The notes: generated by a model from the letters alone, not told the origin. Positions 51,180 through 62,689 are shown, counted from the stretch's first letter. The stretch: DNA of 64,000 nt from Phytophthora sp. 'mugwort' (GCA_033558025.1 JAUCEF010000012.1:3410001-3474000); one strand, 5' to 3'. Made by a program: numbers and translations.

Positions 51180-51740
51180 GTGCAACCGCGAAATGACGAA
51201 CATCGTGGGCGACTCCCGGAATCTCATTCGCGTGGTCGCGAGCGCAGCCGATCGCGCTCGCGTGATCGTCGCTGGTCACAGGGACCAGATTGGAATAGGA
51301 CTGGATATTACCATGGAAAATATCGCTCGCGTGTCTACGAGCGAGCGCGTACTCGGGCACGAAGCCGCAGTCGATCGCTTGAATATTGTAACTGGAGTCG
51401 GTTTGCTTGCGAGCACAGCCGCTCGCGAGGGCGAATGCTAAATCGTTCGCAGATCTCTCGACAGGAATATCCGTGTTACTCCGGACAAGAATATTCGCAT
51501 ACCTCTGGTCCGAAATATTCCCAGACTTCTCAGCCTGAATATTCGCGGAGCTCGTGGAGTGGCGGCAGACTGGGACTTCTCAAAGTCGGTCATAATATCC
51601 GGGATAGCCTCAAGGAGAGCCTCACGCAATTCCCACGTGTCCTCCGCTGGCTGGAACCTCTGCCAGCGGACCCGATACTGGATTTCGGGGCGTGCCGGGT
51701 GTTGGCCCGGACCGGGAATCGTGCGCGTGCCGAGCGTTGA
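51180..51740 (+). other. Arg/Ser-rich open frame antisense to the Gypsy 3' region
   Basis: A 186-codon plus-strand frame with SRGRERSRSRSRDRRW and ERARTRARSRSRSLEY, then QEYSHTSGPKYSQTSQPEYS repeats. The DNA is built of repeated CGCGAGCG/CGCTCGCG and GAATATTC motifs. The frame overlaps the chromodomain antisense at its right end. An SR-like protein is possible, but a by-product of the short repeats is more likely. Confidence 0.25.
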
Positions 51741-51775
51741 TCTACGATCCGCTCGGCGACCCAGCGCCGAGCGCC
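51590..51775 (-). pseudogene. Chromodomain at the end of Gypsy integrase
   Basis: Minus-strand frames read RRWVAERIVDQR, then in another frame VRWQRFQPAEDTWELREALLEAIPDIMTDFEK. This matches a chromodomain (hydrophobic-V-R-W-x-G-x6-D-T-W-E-P pattern). Chromodomains on Gypsy integrases bind modified histones and steer integration to heterochromatin. One frameshift is present. Confidence 0.75.
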
Positions 51776-51782
51776 AGTCGCA

Positions 51783-53898
51783 TCAATCAGGGGGGGAGGA
51801 CACCATCACGATGATAACGCTCCCGTTGCCGTGGAGGGGACTCCGCCTTCCGAGGCGGCCTCTCAACCGGAAGGGATGACGGCGGAATATCGTCTTCTGC
51901 GAGCTGAGGCGCAACAGATGACGGACGAATTGCAGGACGCTCGCGAGATGGCGGAGTAGGCCCGGGAAGACGCGGATGCCGCGACGTCCTCTGCGGAGCG
52001 AACCCGTCGGAACAACGGGTTCTCGTAGAGCGATTCCGGCGGCTGGAGACTGAGGCATTTGGAGCGCCGCAGCAGGGCGAGATGACGCGCGAGAAGTGGG
52101 GACTTGGCTTAAGTTTGCGACAGCGTCGTCGGCTTGGGATATCCGAGTACGAGCCGGCATCTGCGGATCAGGGATCTCCGCCGGGAGATAAGTCTTGAGC
52201 CGCCCGACGTAGAGCGTGGGGTGTAGTCGCATAGTCGTAGGAATATCTAATGTATATGCGTCCCCTTTGTGTATCGTAAATGGCCAAATAAATCGCGGGA
52301 CCAATTATTGGCTCCCAAATTCGTAATTGCAGTAGATTGTATACCGGGGGTAGACAATAATACTCTGTCGCCTACCCGGAAGACAGAAGTATTCTTTCGG
52401 CCTCGGCGATCTGCATTTTCTTTCTGTTTATCCACGGCTGCTTGCAGCGCGTCATGTACTTTGTGCGTGACGGATTGACGACATATACGAAGTCCGATTC
52501 CGCGGCGGAACTTATCGGCGAATCAACTTCTCGTGGAGAGAAGTTGGCTATGGGTGACGCGTTAGGTACTAACGCGTCGGGAATACAGCGAAATACAGAA
52601 CGGGATCTTCCCTTGGCAATTGTCGGGTCGGCCACCGGGTGTGTTACCGATGGTAATCTCGTGATGAACGTGTCGCAGCGCTGATTGTAACTGGAATGTC
52701 GGTGGAGTGTGCTTGGACCGTATTGACTTTAGCCGTATTAGTACCGCCAGGTAGAGGTGTGGATGTCGTGGAGGCCACCGGACCCTTCGCCGGTGGCGCT
52801 ATCGAGGAAGACTCAAGAGTTTTTCTTTGAGTACCACTAGGTTCTCCCCACCAAGAGCGGAGCCGATAGTGTGGGGGAGGCTCCAAGAGCCAGAACGGCG
52901 GGGACACGCGGGTGCCGCGCGGAATTTACGATGAACCGCGTCAACAGGGTTGACGCGTGCACGGAATTATTGATTGCAAATTCAGCGAGCGGGAGAAATG
53001 AACTCCACGACGTAAAAGACGTCGCGTAGCTGCGAAGCACGTCCTCAAGGACGCGGCTTGACGCGTTCTGTTTGCCCATCCGTCTCTGGATGGGCTGCCG
53101 TCGACATAAGGAGGCGGGTACCGAGTAATTCGAACAATCGGCTCCAGAAAGCCGATGTGACGCGTGGGTCACGGTCCGAAACAATTGATTCCGGCAGACC
53201 ATGCTGTCGGAATATTAAGTCAATGAAGAGCGTAGCCGTGTCTTCCGCGGAAACATGGGCCGGTACCATTTTGCTGAAACGGTCGACGGAGACCAGGACA
53301 CCGGTACGGCCCTGGTCATCCGGAGGGAGGCTGAAGATAAAGTCCATGCTGACTGAGAGCCACGCGTCTGTGGCGACTGGCAACGACGCAATGGGGCCTG
53401 CGACGAGGAAGCCGGCTTAACACGCTGGCAGATCTCGCATGATCGTACCCATTTGCGGACCCACTTGTACATGTGGGACCAGAAGAAGTCGCGCGACAGG
53501 GCGCTGAACGTTTTCTCGCGTCCAAGGTGACCACCGACGGGAGCGACATGGTATTCATGGACGAGACGAGCACGAAGGTCGTCGTCAGCAGGGACGACGA
53601 CGCGAGGGGAGTTGAACGTATCGACTGTATACGTTAGCAACGCGCCATCAAGCTGATACCACTTGATGCGAGAACGAACGGGACCCGTGACTTTCTTTTC
53701 GGACTTGAGGGTCGGCTCGCACAGATGGTCAATGATGTTGGCATAGAACGAATCATGAGCATACGGCATCGGGGACGTCAATGTCGCATTGACGTCAAGC
53801 TGAACACAGCACGCACACTCGTCATCCTCATCCACTTCAACAAGGGCTTGATGACCGAGGTCTCGACGTGGACGATCGTAGTCGGGACGGCGCGACAA
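51783..53898 (-). pseudogene. Gypsy integrase (zinc-binding, catalytic core, C-terminal domain)
   Basis: Reading leftward, an H2C2 region (LVHEYHVAPVGGHLGREKTF, then RSCEICQRVK, 53400-53590) is followed by the catalytic core. The core has SMDFIFSLPPDDQGR, a VSVDRFSKM block and IVSDRDPRVTSAFW (second Asp) at 53045-53383, then AAHPETDGQTERV with the Glu region. The C-terminal region includes FTIHKGDAYTLDIPTTM and LHPTLYVGRLK (52190-52304) and leads into the chromodomain. Frameshifts separate the pieces. Confidence 0.88.
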
Positions 53899-53899
53899 C

Positions 53900-54470
53900 G
53901 CGTCGGCAAGAATGTTATTCTTGCGGGCTTGTAATGCACGACAAAATTATACTCCGCAAAGAATGATAATCAGCGAGCCATGTGTTGCGAGAGGTGCGGA
54001 CTTTCGGTCGCAGTCCTCAACGACGCATGATCCGTGTAAAGCGCGAACGTTTGCTCGCCGAGCAGGTACGCTCTAAATTTAATCAGGGCGTAGCGCATCG
54101 CGAGCAGCTCCTTGTCATCTACCGGGTAATTCCTCTCGGCCGGCTTCATCTGTCGTGACTGGAAGCTCACGACGCGCTCGCGGCCCTCACCATCGACTAC
54201 CGTTGGGGAGTACCAATATTGGAGCTTCGAAGAGGCTCTTCTTCACCGAGTCAAACGCTGCTTGGTGTTCCGGACGCAATAACCAGACGACATCCTTGAT
54301 CAAGGATGACAGTGGCTGGATCAGGCCGGCGTAATTCGTGTACTTGTGAAGGTAACTCGCGAGACCAGCCACTGACGGAGTTCCGTTTGGTTCTTGGACA
54401 CTGGCCAAGACATATCGACGTGACCTTCTCTGGGTCCGCTCGGACACCGTCTCCACTGACATAACACCCG
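53900..54470 (-). pseudogene. Gypsy RNase H and connection region
   Basis: SVAGLASYLHKYTNYAGLIQPLSSLIKD (54300-54370) is the connection. The RNase H part has VSFQSRQMKPAERNYPVDDKELLA-type sequence and FALYTDHASLRTA at 53970-54170, continuing NILADALSRRPDYDRPRRD near 53900. Confidence 0.85.
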
Positions 54471-54479
54471 AGAACTGGA

Positions 54480-55519
54480 ATCTAGGGTGCGCAGAATACG
54501 CATTTCTTCAGGTTCGCGTACAATTTGTTATCGCGCATCACTTGAAACACACGTTTCAAGTGCCGGAGGTGAACTTCGACCGCGCTGAAATTAATTTAGC
54601 GTGACTGTGAACGAAGATATCGTCGAAGTAGCTCGGTGCAAAGTCACGGAGCGGGCGGAATACTTGGGAAACCATGCGATGGAACGTGGCAGGGGCGTTC
54701 TTGAGCTCGTGGCATCACGAGCCACTATCAGAGCATACCACTGGGAGTGCTTACCGCAGTGAAGGGAACATCACTCTCTCGCATGAGGATCTGATAGAAC
54801 CCGTGTGTCAGTTCGATCGCGCTGTAGATCGTGCTGCCTGACATGGAGTCTAATACCATGTCCTTTCGAGGAATCGGCGTCTGTGCGGGGATGATGGCAT
54901 CATTCAGCTTGTTAAAAGCGTGAACGATGCGCCATCCAACCTTCGCCTTCTTGGCGCAAAAAGTCGGACTCGAGTGAGGCGAGATGCTCTCACGGACGTG
55001 GCCGGTTCGGCGTCGACCTTCGAAGAACTCATCGATCGCAATGACTTGGTCTCGCGGCAGTGGCCACTGCCGCATCGCGCAGTATTTCGTGCCCGGGGCG
55101 AGATCAATGTCATGGCGAACTCCTCTGTCGGCGGGGACTTCTGCAGGAATTATATCCGGGAATACATCTGCATATTCCCGGACGATCGTGTACACCGGAT
55201 TATTGGATGCCAGGAGTGATTCCCAGGACTGAGCCGCGAACCGTTCTTCGCGCGTTGATTTCGGCTCGGAGTTATGAGGCCGAGCCGACACGTTAGTATC
55301 AATTACAGCGTTGAACGTGTCATGCGCTGGGGCCTCGATGGTGATCAAGTACACTTGATCAATTTCGCCGGACTTGAGCTCGTGGAGAAAATTATTCCAG
55401 CGAGAGACCCAGCAACCGGATGATCGACGTTGCGTCGCGAGCTGGGCTCGCGACCTCAATTCTGCAACGCGTTGCGGGAAACCATCCACATACTCAAGGG
55501 CGTACACGGATTCCAGCAC
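54480..55519 (-). pseudogene. Gypsy reverse transcriptase
   Basis: The frame from 55519 carries YADVFPDIIPAEVPADRGVRH and IDLAPGTKYCAMRQWPLP, then FCAKKAKVGWRIVHAFNKLN and IYSAIELTHGFYQI. The motif A Asp has become Glu here (normally S-x-x-D-L). Further left, in a shifted frame, motif C is SYFDDIFVHS at about 54605-54640. Stops follow. Confidence 0.88.
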
Positions 55520-55899
55520 AGCCTATTTGCTGTCGCTGGGAGGCGGGGTTTCAGCCGTCGCTTGGCTCGGCGCGATGATTTCGTGCGTCTCGAGCCCCTA
55601 CTCGAGACTGATACGCCACCTGTCGCTGCCCGATGAATTTGTCTGAATACCCCTCCCTAGGTGCGAGGGCTCTGCCTCGATCGCACCGGAATCATGCGGG
55701 AGCCTCTGCTCGACCACCGCGGAAATTTGCGGGAACCCCTGTTCGACCGTCTCGAAAACATGCGGGAGCCCCTACTCGACCGCCTCGTGAACGCGCGGGA
55801 GCCTCGGATGCTCGACCGCCATATTATTTCATATTATTTCGCGGGAGCCTCTGCTCGGCCGCCTCAGGTACATCCACCGATACGGCGCATACCATGCAA

Positions 55900-56340
55900 A
55901 TAGGGCCATCTCCTTCTCGATGTATGGAATGTGTCGTGATGGATTAATCCGCCACTCGAACGTGTGGCCAGCCCGAGGGTGCGACGAGCAGGTGTGTGAA
56001 CAGATCTCGTACATCGAAATCGGCCCGACGTTTTACCGATCGGGCCAGCCAGTCAATCTACGGACGATACGTGCAAGCCACGGTATCCTAGGATTGCAGT
56101 CGAACGCGTTCTTCATCTCGTACACCATGAACTCGTCGTTGCTGCGGAAGCCGTCGAAAGTGTACGGGAGCGAGTCCACTCGCCGCGGCACACGATGCGG
56201 CTTCCTGTCAACCAATTTGACGATGACTTCACCCGGCTCCTCATTGACCGGAACCAAAGCGGGTAGTAGCGGGAGACATGACGCCCTGAAAAAGTTATTC
56301 GACGCGCCGGAGTCGAGAAGCGCGCGGAGTGGACGCCATG
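55900..56340 (-). pseudogene. Gypsy aspartic protease
   Basis: LRALLDSGASNNFFRA at about 56290-56335 holds the DSGA active site of a retropepsin. EPGEVIVKLVDRKPHRVPRR and FDCNPRIPWLARI (56033-56257) complete the fold. It would process the Gag-Pol precursor. Confidence 0.75.
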
Positions 56341-56378
56341 CGCCAGCGACGAACAGACTAACGACGATCAGTCTGGAA

Positions 56379-57515
56379 TTACCGCTGCATTAAAATGTGC
56401 ATTCTGCACATAGGGGCTAGGAGGTTCGGTTGCCACCAGGGGACCCGGACCTCCGTTCCAGCCAGTAGGGCGCCCCGCATGACTGGGCCTGACCGTTTTT
56501 TGGCTGGGCCGTCTGGCGAGGAACATCGTCCCTCGACTGCGTTCGCGTAGATCGGCGCAGCAGCGCGGTAAACCGGCTCGGGCGCGCGGTGGCCCTGCTT
56601 ACCATAACCGTAACAGGTCGTGATACTCGGGCTGCGAGTGCCGCGGTTGGGCAATCGACTGTGGCCAACAGGAATGTCGATCGCGTCGATCTCTATTGGC
56701 TCGGGCAATGACCCGCGGGCTTCGACCGGGGGACCGCGGGAGTATGAAGACGATAGAGTATAATCCTCGCGTAGCGTGAAGGCGAAGACCTCTTCCAGAG
56801 ACTTCGGGTCGGCGCGCGTGATAGAATAGCGCGTCAAGCCCTCGCGCATACCAAAAAAAAACGTGAACTTACGAGGCCATGTCGATAGGGTTCGTAAGTA
56901 CACACGAAACTAAGTGTCGTGTCTTCTGAACGTGATCGCGCATTGACAGTAGATCTTGCTTGAGAGCAAAGAAGTCTGCTCGCATGCGTGCCTCGTCCTG
57001 TGGAGGCTCGAATGCGAGTCGCAGGTCACTCTGGATGCTCTCCAGAGTGGGGGAATGCATTGGGGTCGGCAACCAGTTTGCCTAGGCCACTCCTTCGCTT
57101 TTCCGGACAGGCGAGACAGCAAGAAGTTTATTCTTGCTGAGGTCGCTTCGATTAGCCTCGAAACGATTGCGATGTCGACTTCGCGGAACCAGCGGTTCAG
57201 TGGCAGACGGTCTTGTCCGACACCGGAGTAAGTCGACGTCTACATCTTGACAGCATCGTTCCGCGAGCCACGCGAGGGAGTTGATACTCGCCGATTCGGT
57301 TCGGCGAGCTCGCGTGACATGAACTCTTGAATATTTCACGTTGTCGTTCGGTCGTCGCTGAGCTCAGCAGCGACGCTATGAAGACTTCCTGACACCGCCG
57401 CGAGGCGGTGTAGGGCTTGCAACTCGACGGTGGTGAGATGGGGGAAGGCCGAGTGATCCAGCGTTGTCGCTGGAGTCGCGTAGGGGTTGTCCAGGCTCGT
57501 CTCGTACTTGGGCAT
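56379..57515 (-). pseudogene. Gypsy Gag
   Basis: An ATG near 57515 starts MPKYETSLDNPYATPATTLD shortly after the 5' LTR and primer site. Later pieces include [19 protein letters not shown] (57000-57050) and a Pro/Arg-rich part. The zinc knuckle reads TCYGYGKQGHRAPEP, with the second and fourth zinc ligands lost. Several frameshifts and stops interrupt it. Confidence 0.75.
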
Positions 57516-57523
57516 TGGAAGGA

Positions 57524-57541
57524 TTACTAAGTGCTACCAGG
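57524..57541 (-). promoter_or_regulatory. Primer-binding site of the Gypsy element
   Basis: On the minus strand, immediately after the 5' LTR, CCTGGTAGCACTTAG begins with TGGTA as in tRNA 3'-end complements (initiator Met type TGGTATCA). The match is partial. Confidence 0.55.
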
Positions 57542-57823
57542 TGTAACGGGGTAAGAGTTACCGTTACTAGCTTACACTATTAGTAGCAGAGGAAGTTCTA
57601 ATTAACAAACCCAAGTGTCACTTTAGTGGCAAAATTAACTGTTTTATTTTTAAGTCCGAGGAAAAGTTTCCCGGCCTTCTGTGAGCCACTCGAATGTGGA
57701 TCGACTCTTAATTGGTCCATATGGGTCTGGCTCCCCATAATCAACCAATAGGAGGATAGCTACCTACTAATGTAATATGTACTAGAAACCTACTTACTTA
57801 TGTAACGGACACAGCCCGTTACA
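57542..57823 (-). repeat. 5' LTR of the Gypsy element
   Basis: 282 bases with the same ends as the 3' LTR (TGTAACGGGG...CCCGTTACA). It differs at about fifteen positions, including short indels. Confidence 0.96.
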
Positions 57824-57828
57824 GCCGA
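57824..57828. repeat. Target-site duplication GCCGA (right)
   Basis: Matches 47941-47945. Confidence 0.9.
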
Positions 57829-59605
57829 TCTAAAAAGTAACTACACATTTTCCATGACGCGTCAGCGACACTGCAATCTCCGAGCCCGACCAAAGTATAT
57901 TATTTGTATATTATAAATTTAGACAGAAATATATTACGCGCAAGGTTTTACTCTTGTACAGATTCCGCCCTCAATTCCGTCCGGGGTATCACTCTTTCCA
58001 TATAAACGGGATATATTAAAGCAGGTGCATAGCCGATGCACACAGGCCGTAACCTCGTGTACTCAGCTCTCGTGGCAGACAGATATTGCGTGACTGCTGG
58101 AGCACAATCCAGGCCGGTACATTCGAACCGGATTGACACCACGAGGATCTTTCGCCGGTTATCGTCGTCGCACCGCTGTCTTGAGGAGGATGTCGCTGAC
58201 AGTGCTTCTCACGAACTTCATAGGGAGATTTAGCGCGGCTTCGTCCATTGAGCTAGCTCCCGAGTGCGTCACGATAGGTCGCTACGATGAGTGGCAATGA
58301 TGTTTTCTTCTGCTTCATGGTAAGCCAGCGAGCGAGCCGTGTTTGTCTGATCGGGTTGATCCAGTCGCCTCAGTATGAATTCAAACGACCTCCTAAGCCG
58401 AATATTTTAAATGGCTAGAGGCTATAGGCGGACTACGGGGAGGGCGGAATCTCTATGTCGATACAGACGGGTGACATTATCAATTATTATGATATTAGCC
58501 AATAAAAGCGCGCCATCTGCGGGATCTGGTAGACATTATAAAATGCATGTCGCCAGTCATAAATTGTTGGCAACCAGCTAACAAGCTTTCTTTATATTCA
58601 AGCGGGGAGGGTCCGATCCCCTCGACAGCAAAATAAATCACCTTTGTTGTGACCGTGGTGCCGGGTTTCCAAGGCAACATGCGCATCTTCGCCCTATCTG
58701 GTCTGTCTTTAATGGCCAGCTTTGAGCCGCGCTTTCCTTTATACTGCTATCACTAGCCGCATACCAGGCAGAGATAACGCGTTCCACTAGACACCCACGC
58801 TTTTCTGGCGCTGAAGGCGCTCGCGAAGAAGAACGTGACTACTAGAGACGACTGTGCTGGGTTTTCTAGAGACCGGCGTGAATGGCGTCATGTATCTTTA
58901 TTTTCAGCACGTTAATGTTAGCATCCATCGTCCGTGGACGATCACACTACCAGTCTTACCGACAGCGAGGCCTCTACTTCATCATCGCTGCTATCGATAC
59001 TCCCTCCCCCACTCTACCATGGTAGCAGTGCCTGCGTCCGATGGCTCGTGTTCTTTTTAGTTTTGAGTGGACTCAGCGGGCTGCTGCATGCTAGTTTGCT
59101 ATTGGTTATAATTTTTGTATGGCCTTGATTTGGCATGCAGCAACATAACCTCGACTGTCATATTTTCAGTCCGTTATATTCTAATGTATAAATCTCTATC
59201 GACATACATCGCGTAGCACTGCAACGTGTGAGCGCCGAGTTTTTTATTAGGCATTTGCCCGTTAAGCAAAGCAAACAGAGACAGTGCATAGCAAGCCAGA
59301 TTAGTTGAGTGCTCTCTGGAGCAAGTGAGGCCATTCGTTGCGAGGGCGAGTCCCGCTCAGGTGTCAGTTTAGACCGACCCAAATGAAGTGAGGTTCGTAC
59401 ATTGCATCCTAGCATCCTAAGTTCTGTACTACGTACCCTCCATATTAAGAGCGTCGTAGCGGGCATAGCGCGCTAGGAATGCAACGCAGTTAATGCGACG
59501 AGGAAGCGGTGCATGTAGTGTATCGAGACATTAGCTGAACCTTCAAGCAGCGTCATCCGCGACTCCGTCAACGACCGGAACGCGCCTTGGCCAAACATGA
59601 GCTTC
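57829..59605. other. No recognisable gene
   Basis: Short frames only. A GC-rich inverted motif (GGGGAGGGTCCGATCCCCTC) lies near 58600. No gene or element could be defined. Confidence 0.4.
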
Positions 59606-60775
59606 CTATGGGCTGCCAAATAGGTCATCACCTTGGCCCTGAAGACACTGAAGCAGCCTATAATAATAAGTAGGCATTCTTAGGGTTAGTTCGCGGTCAA
59701 TTAACCGTGCACATACACAAGCTAATCTTACCTTCGAGGAGATTGAGCATCGGAGACTACGGACGAGCCTGAGCAATACAAGACGACTGCTTTCTCCAAG
59801 CCCCTCCGCCAACCGTACCTCTGTTTGGTTGTGCGCAGGAGCATTGTCGAATACAATGACCACGCTCTTGACGGCACAACAACTAATCTACCTTTCTGAG
59901 TTTTTTGCTATGGGGTAAATGCCCTTGCCAAAAGATGTATTCACCTCCATCCGAATGCCCCCCGCTGCAGCTGGAGCAGCACGAAGCCGTCCTCGACTTA
60001 CCTAGCGCATTGAACTACTATGTTTAATCCCCTTCGGAAGGCGGTGTCTTGACAACAGCGCGCTTTCCCTTCGCTGCGCGGCCCTGTGAGCGCAACCGAA
60101 CCGGTTGTAGTTCATTGCAGACGATATAATCGTCGTTTACTTGATGCTCTACGAGCTTCTGGTCAAAGAGGAGACGTTTCATCTTGTTAGAGTGCTCTTT
60201 GCGAATCTACAGTGCATGGATAGTACGTTACTATCAATAGATTAACTGTAGCTATTCAGTGCACATACTTGGGTGAACTTCATTAGCCTCGTCGCTAACT
60301 TGGCGCTGACCGTCGACGTGGAAAGCTGTACGACGAAGATCTCCATCACCTTGTCCAGTGCACATACCTGGTTGAACTTTATTAGCCTCGTCGCTAACTT
60401 GGCGCTGACGGTCGATGTGAAAAGCTGTACGACGGAGATCTTCATCACCTTGTCCGCCAGATCCGAGAGCATCAGCGAGCAGTCGGGTTCAAGGTACACC
60501 TCATCGCCTCAACAATCTCGTCGAGACGCTTGCACGAGCACCGCCTCGTACTGGCGGGCTTGGATCGCCGACCTTGTATAGGTGATACACAGCCATGTGG
60601 TTGTACTTGGTGAGCCAGCCATCCCCTCTCTAATACGTGGTGAGGACACGTTGGCGATCTTCTTGAGTGGCGAGGTGGCGAGGCGCCATGGGGGCGGTGC
60701 GTCGAGTTCTTTGGGGTGTTGATAGCGGCGGGGTGGCAGAATGTAGGCCGAGCATCTCCGGTGCAAATTAATCAA
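59606..60775 (-). pseudogene. Tc1/mariner (IS630-type) transposase relic 1
   Basis: From 60775 leftward: YQHPKELDAPP and further decayed N-terminal sequence, then SLMLSDLADKVMKISVVQLF with TSTVSAKLATRL (second helix-turn-helix, 60380-60480). KRLLFDQKLVEHQVNDDYIV follows near 60130-60180, then VVIVFDNAPAHNQTEVRLAE at 59800-59863 with the catalytic DNAPAH signature. Frames change several times. A 99-bp tandem duplication lies within the HTH region. Confidence 0.82.
60257..60454 (-). repeat. 99-bp in-frame tandem duplication in the transposase relic
   Basis: Units 60257-60355 and 60356-60454 share a start at CAGTGCACATAC and an end at ATCACCTTGTC, with about ten differences. Ninety-nine bases are 33 codons, so the frame is kept: KISVVQLFTSTVSAKLATRL and EIFVVQLSTSTVSAKLATRL. 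Confidence 0.93.
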
Positions 60776-60887
60776 CGCCCACCACCACTTTATGTGCGCT
60801 TATACTAATCTTTGCATGAGCCACGTGAAGTTGCATGCATAAGTCGCAGCATTTTGGACGGAAAAGCTGGCGTTCGCGCGCGAGCGC

Positions 60888-61585
60888 TTGGAGTTAATTT
60901 TTGCATTTGCCCCAGCTACCGCAATGGGACCTGTTCGTTGTCAGTATTGGCATGACCTGCGTGTCGAAGTGAAAAATTCATCGGTCTGGAAGAGAAGGAT
61001 GGAAGAAGGTGCTCTTCACGGACGAGGCATCTGTTCAGTTGTCACGGGACCTCAGGACGCGTTTCCGTCTGGCGCCGCACGCACGAGCTTTCGCCGAGAA
61101 GTGCGTGGTGTCGACCTTCAAGTCTAGACACAAGTCGCTGATGGTGTGAGCGTCTATTGCGGCGAATGGCGTCGGCACCATGCATTTCTGCGAGAAGTCC
61201 GTCAATGGAGAATACTACCCGCAGAATTCTTGAGCGACAGGTGACGTTTACGAAGATGATGCTTGGTCTACCAAGTCCAACGCCCCTTGTTCAAGATAAC
61301 GCGCCTGCACATCGGATATGGCCACGAAGAAGTTCACCGAGGGCCTCAACTTGAAGGACCTTGAGCATCCTCCACAAAGCCCTGACCTCAGGCCTATTCA
61401 GAACGTGTGGGCATCATGAAACATGAGCTTAACCGGCGCCCAGCAACCACTATAGAGGAGCTGAAGATTCGCCTGCCGACATCTGGACCAGCATTGACGA
61501 CGATGTATCTGCTATATCGTGAAGTCCATGCCAACCCGCCTTAATGCTGTCATCGCGAGGAAGGGAGGTCACACCAGGTACTGAT
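60888..61585 (+). pseudogene. Tc1/mariner transposase relic 2
   Basis: Plus-strand frames read KVLFTDEASVQLSRDLRTRF (first catalytic Asp, about 61010-61070) and KSRHKSLMVWASIAANGVG (61120-61175). PLVQDNAPAHR follows at about 61280-61310, then PQSPDLRPIQNVWA and MKHELNRRPATTIEELKIRL (61370-61470), ending MPTRLNAVIARKGGHTRY before TGA near 61585. Most catalytic regions are present, but across at least four frames. It points toward relic 1 from the opposite direction and is a different subfamily. Confidence 0.85.
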
Positions 61586-62002
61586 TAAAATGACTAGGCT
61601 TCAGTATGTTTTAGTAGGTGAGCGGTGAGTTTTTTTATCACCGCCTTTTGACATTTTTTCGGATTGTAACTAATTTCTAATAGAGACCTCATCTGCCGGC
61701 TTCATCCTCGCGCGTGCACGTTGCTTGTGATCTTACCTACAAGCTCGTCCAAACCGCATTAAAAAAAAATTGCTGTTTAACAGATCCCATCTATTTTTTA
61801 GTACGGTGTGGGCCATAAATTGCTGTACCCGCTGTACATATCGGTCTTGACATTATCCAACATTAAGATATTGGGAAACAGTCACGTGTTAAGGAACAGC
61901 AGAATCTTCTCATGAAAGGTTTCATGGAATCTCCGCTGGGAAAATGTTACAGTTGTGAAGTCCCAAGACAAAACACATCCGTTGACATCGCTGCCAACAC
62001 AG

Positions 62003-62250
62003 AAATCCGTTTGCCTCAAACGAATGGAATCCTAGCCACGGCAGGGTTTCGTTTATACCTGTAGCGGACCAGGTATAAACGAAATAAAAATATAGCTCCA
62101 GATATTATATCTATTTTTGGACGAAGTCATGAAATCGGTTCGCCTCGAACGAACGGGAGCGTAACGACGACAGGAGTGTTGCGCTTGGATCAGGCATAAA
62201 TGAAGTAAAAATAATAGTTTCAGATATTAAAATTAAATTTTGAGCGACTT
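62003..62250. repeat. Two diverged direct repeats of about 120 bp
   Basis: Unit 62003-62125 (AAATCCGTTTGCCTCAAACG) and unit 62132-62250 (AAATCGGTTCGCCTCGAACG) share their order of motifs, including a CAGGTATAAACGAA-type block and GATATTA..ATTTTTG. The first unit also contains a perfect 15-bp hairpin. Confidence 0.7.
62047..62084. repeat. Perfect 15-bp hairpin
   Basis: TTTCGTTTATACCTG and its exact reverse complement separated by 8 bases. Confidence 0.92.
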
Positions 62251-62522
62251 GCATCATTTCGGTTATCATTTTCAGTCTCATCTAATACACCAGTTGCTCT
62301 GGTGGCGAGTGAATCGGCCTTAACCTGTCGAAGTATTGTTGAACTTAGTCTGCGTCCGCTTCCCGCGCAAGCCGCATCAGAACCTTGCGAGAAAACTCGG
62401 TGCAAACCGTAGCGCTCCGCAAATTGTAGCAGTAGATTTTTTGTATTCGGAAGCTTGTTTCGTAATGTATCTTGGAGACCTTCCAGGTTAAAGCGATGAT
62501 GCTCTTTTACATATTTCAGCAT
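62220..62522 (-). CDS. Unrecognised 100-codon ORF, probably a transposon fragment
   Basis: Open from MLKYVKEHHRFNLEGLQDTL to a stop at 62220, with LRNKLPNTKNLLLQFAERYG and a charged C-terminus. Composition is protein-like, but I recognise no domain and the start overlaps other open frames. It lies in a field of transposon relics. Confidence 0.25.
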   Translation of the reverse strand: MLKYVKEHHRFNLEGLQDTLRNKLPNTKNLLLQFAERYGLHRVFSQGSDAACAGSGRRLSSTILRQVKADSLATRATGVLDETENDNRNDASRSKFNFNI

Positions 62523-62689
62523 ATACTGGTAGAAGCTTGGAGGCCACCGCGATGGCCGTTTCGTGCCTTTCTAACCCTGCCACCAGGCCGTGAGTTTGAC
62601 AGAATCCATCGAGCGGGCTGAGGCTCCGAAAAGACGTGCGATCTGGGCCATCCCGATGTTGTAAGTGGAAATCAGCACCGCTACGCACC

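Larger units (their letters stand above)
47946..57823 (-). mobile_element. Chromodomain Gypsy (Ty3-type) LTR retrotransposon, 9.9 kb, with nested LINE
   Basis: Two LTRs, matching 5-bp target duplications, a primer-binding site, a polypurine tract and the order gag, protease, RT, RNase H, integrase, chromodomain show a full-length element on the minus strand. The coding region is broken in many places. The LTRs differ at roughly fifteen positions by eye, so the insertion is not recent. A LINE fragment lies between the chromodomain and the left LTR. Confidence 0.95.

Noticed and set aside
58466..58627. Possible solo LTR (CTCGACA end, TGACATTA end)
   Set aside because: Ends do not form a TG...CA pair with matching 5-bp duplications, and no second copy was found in the window.
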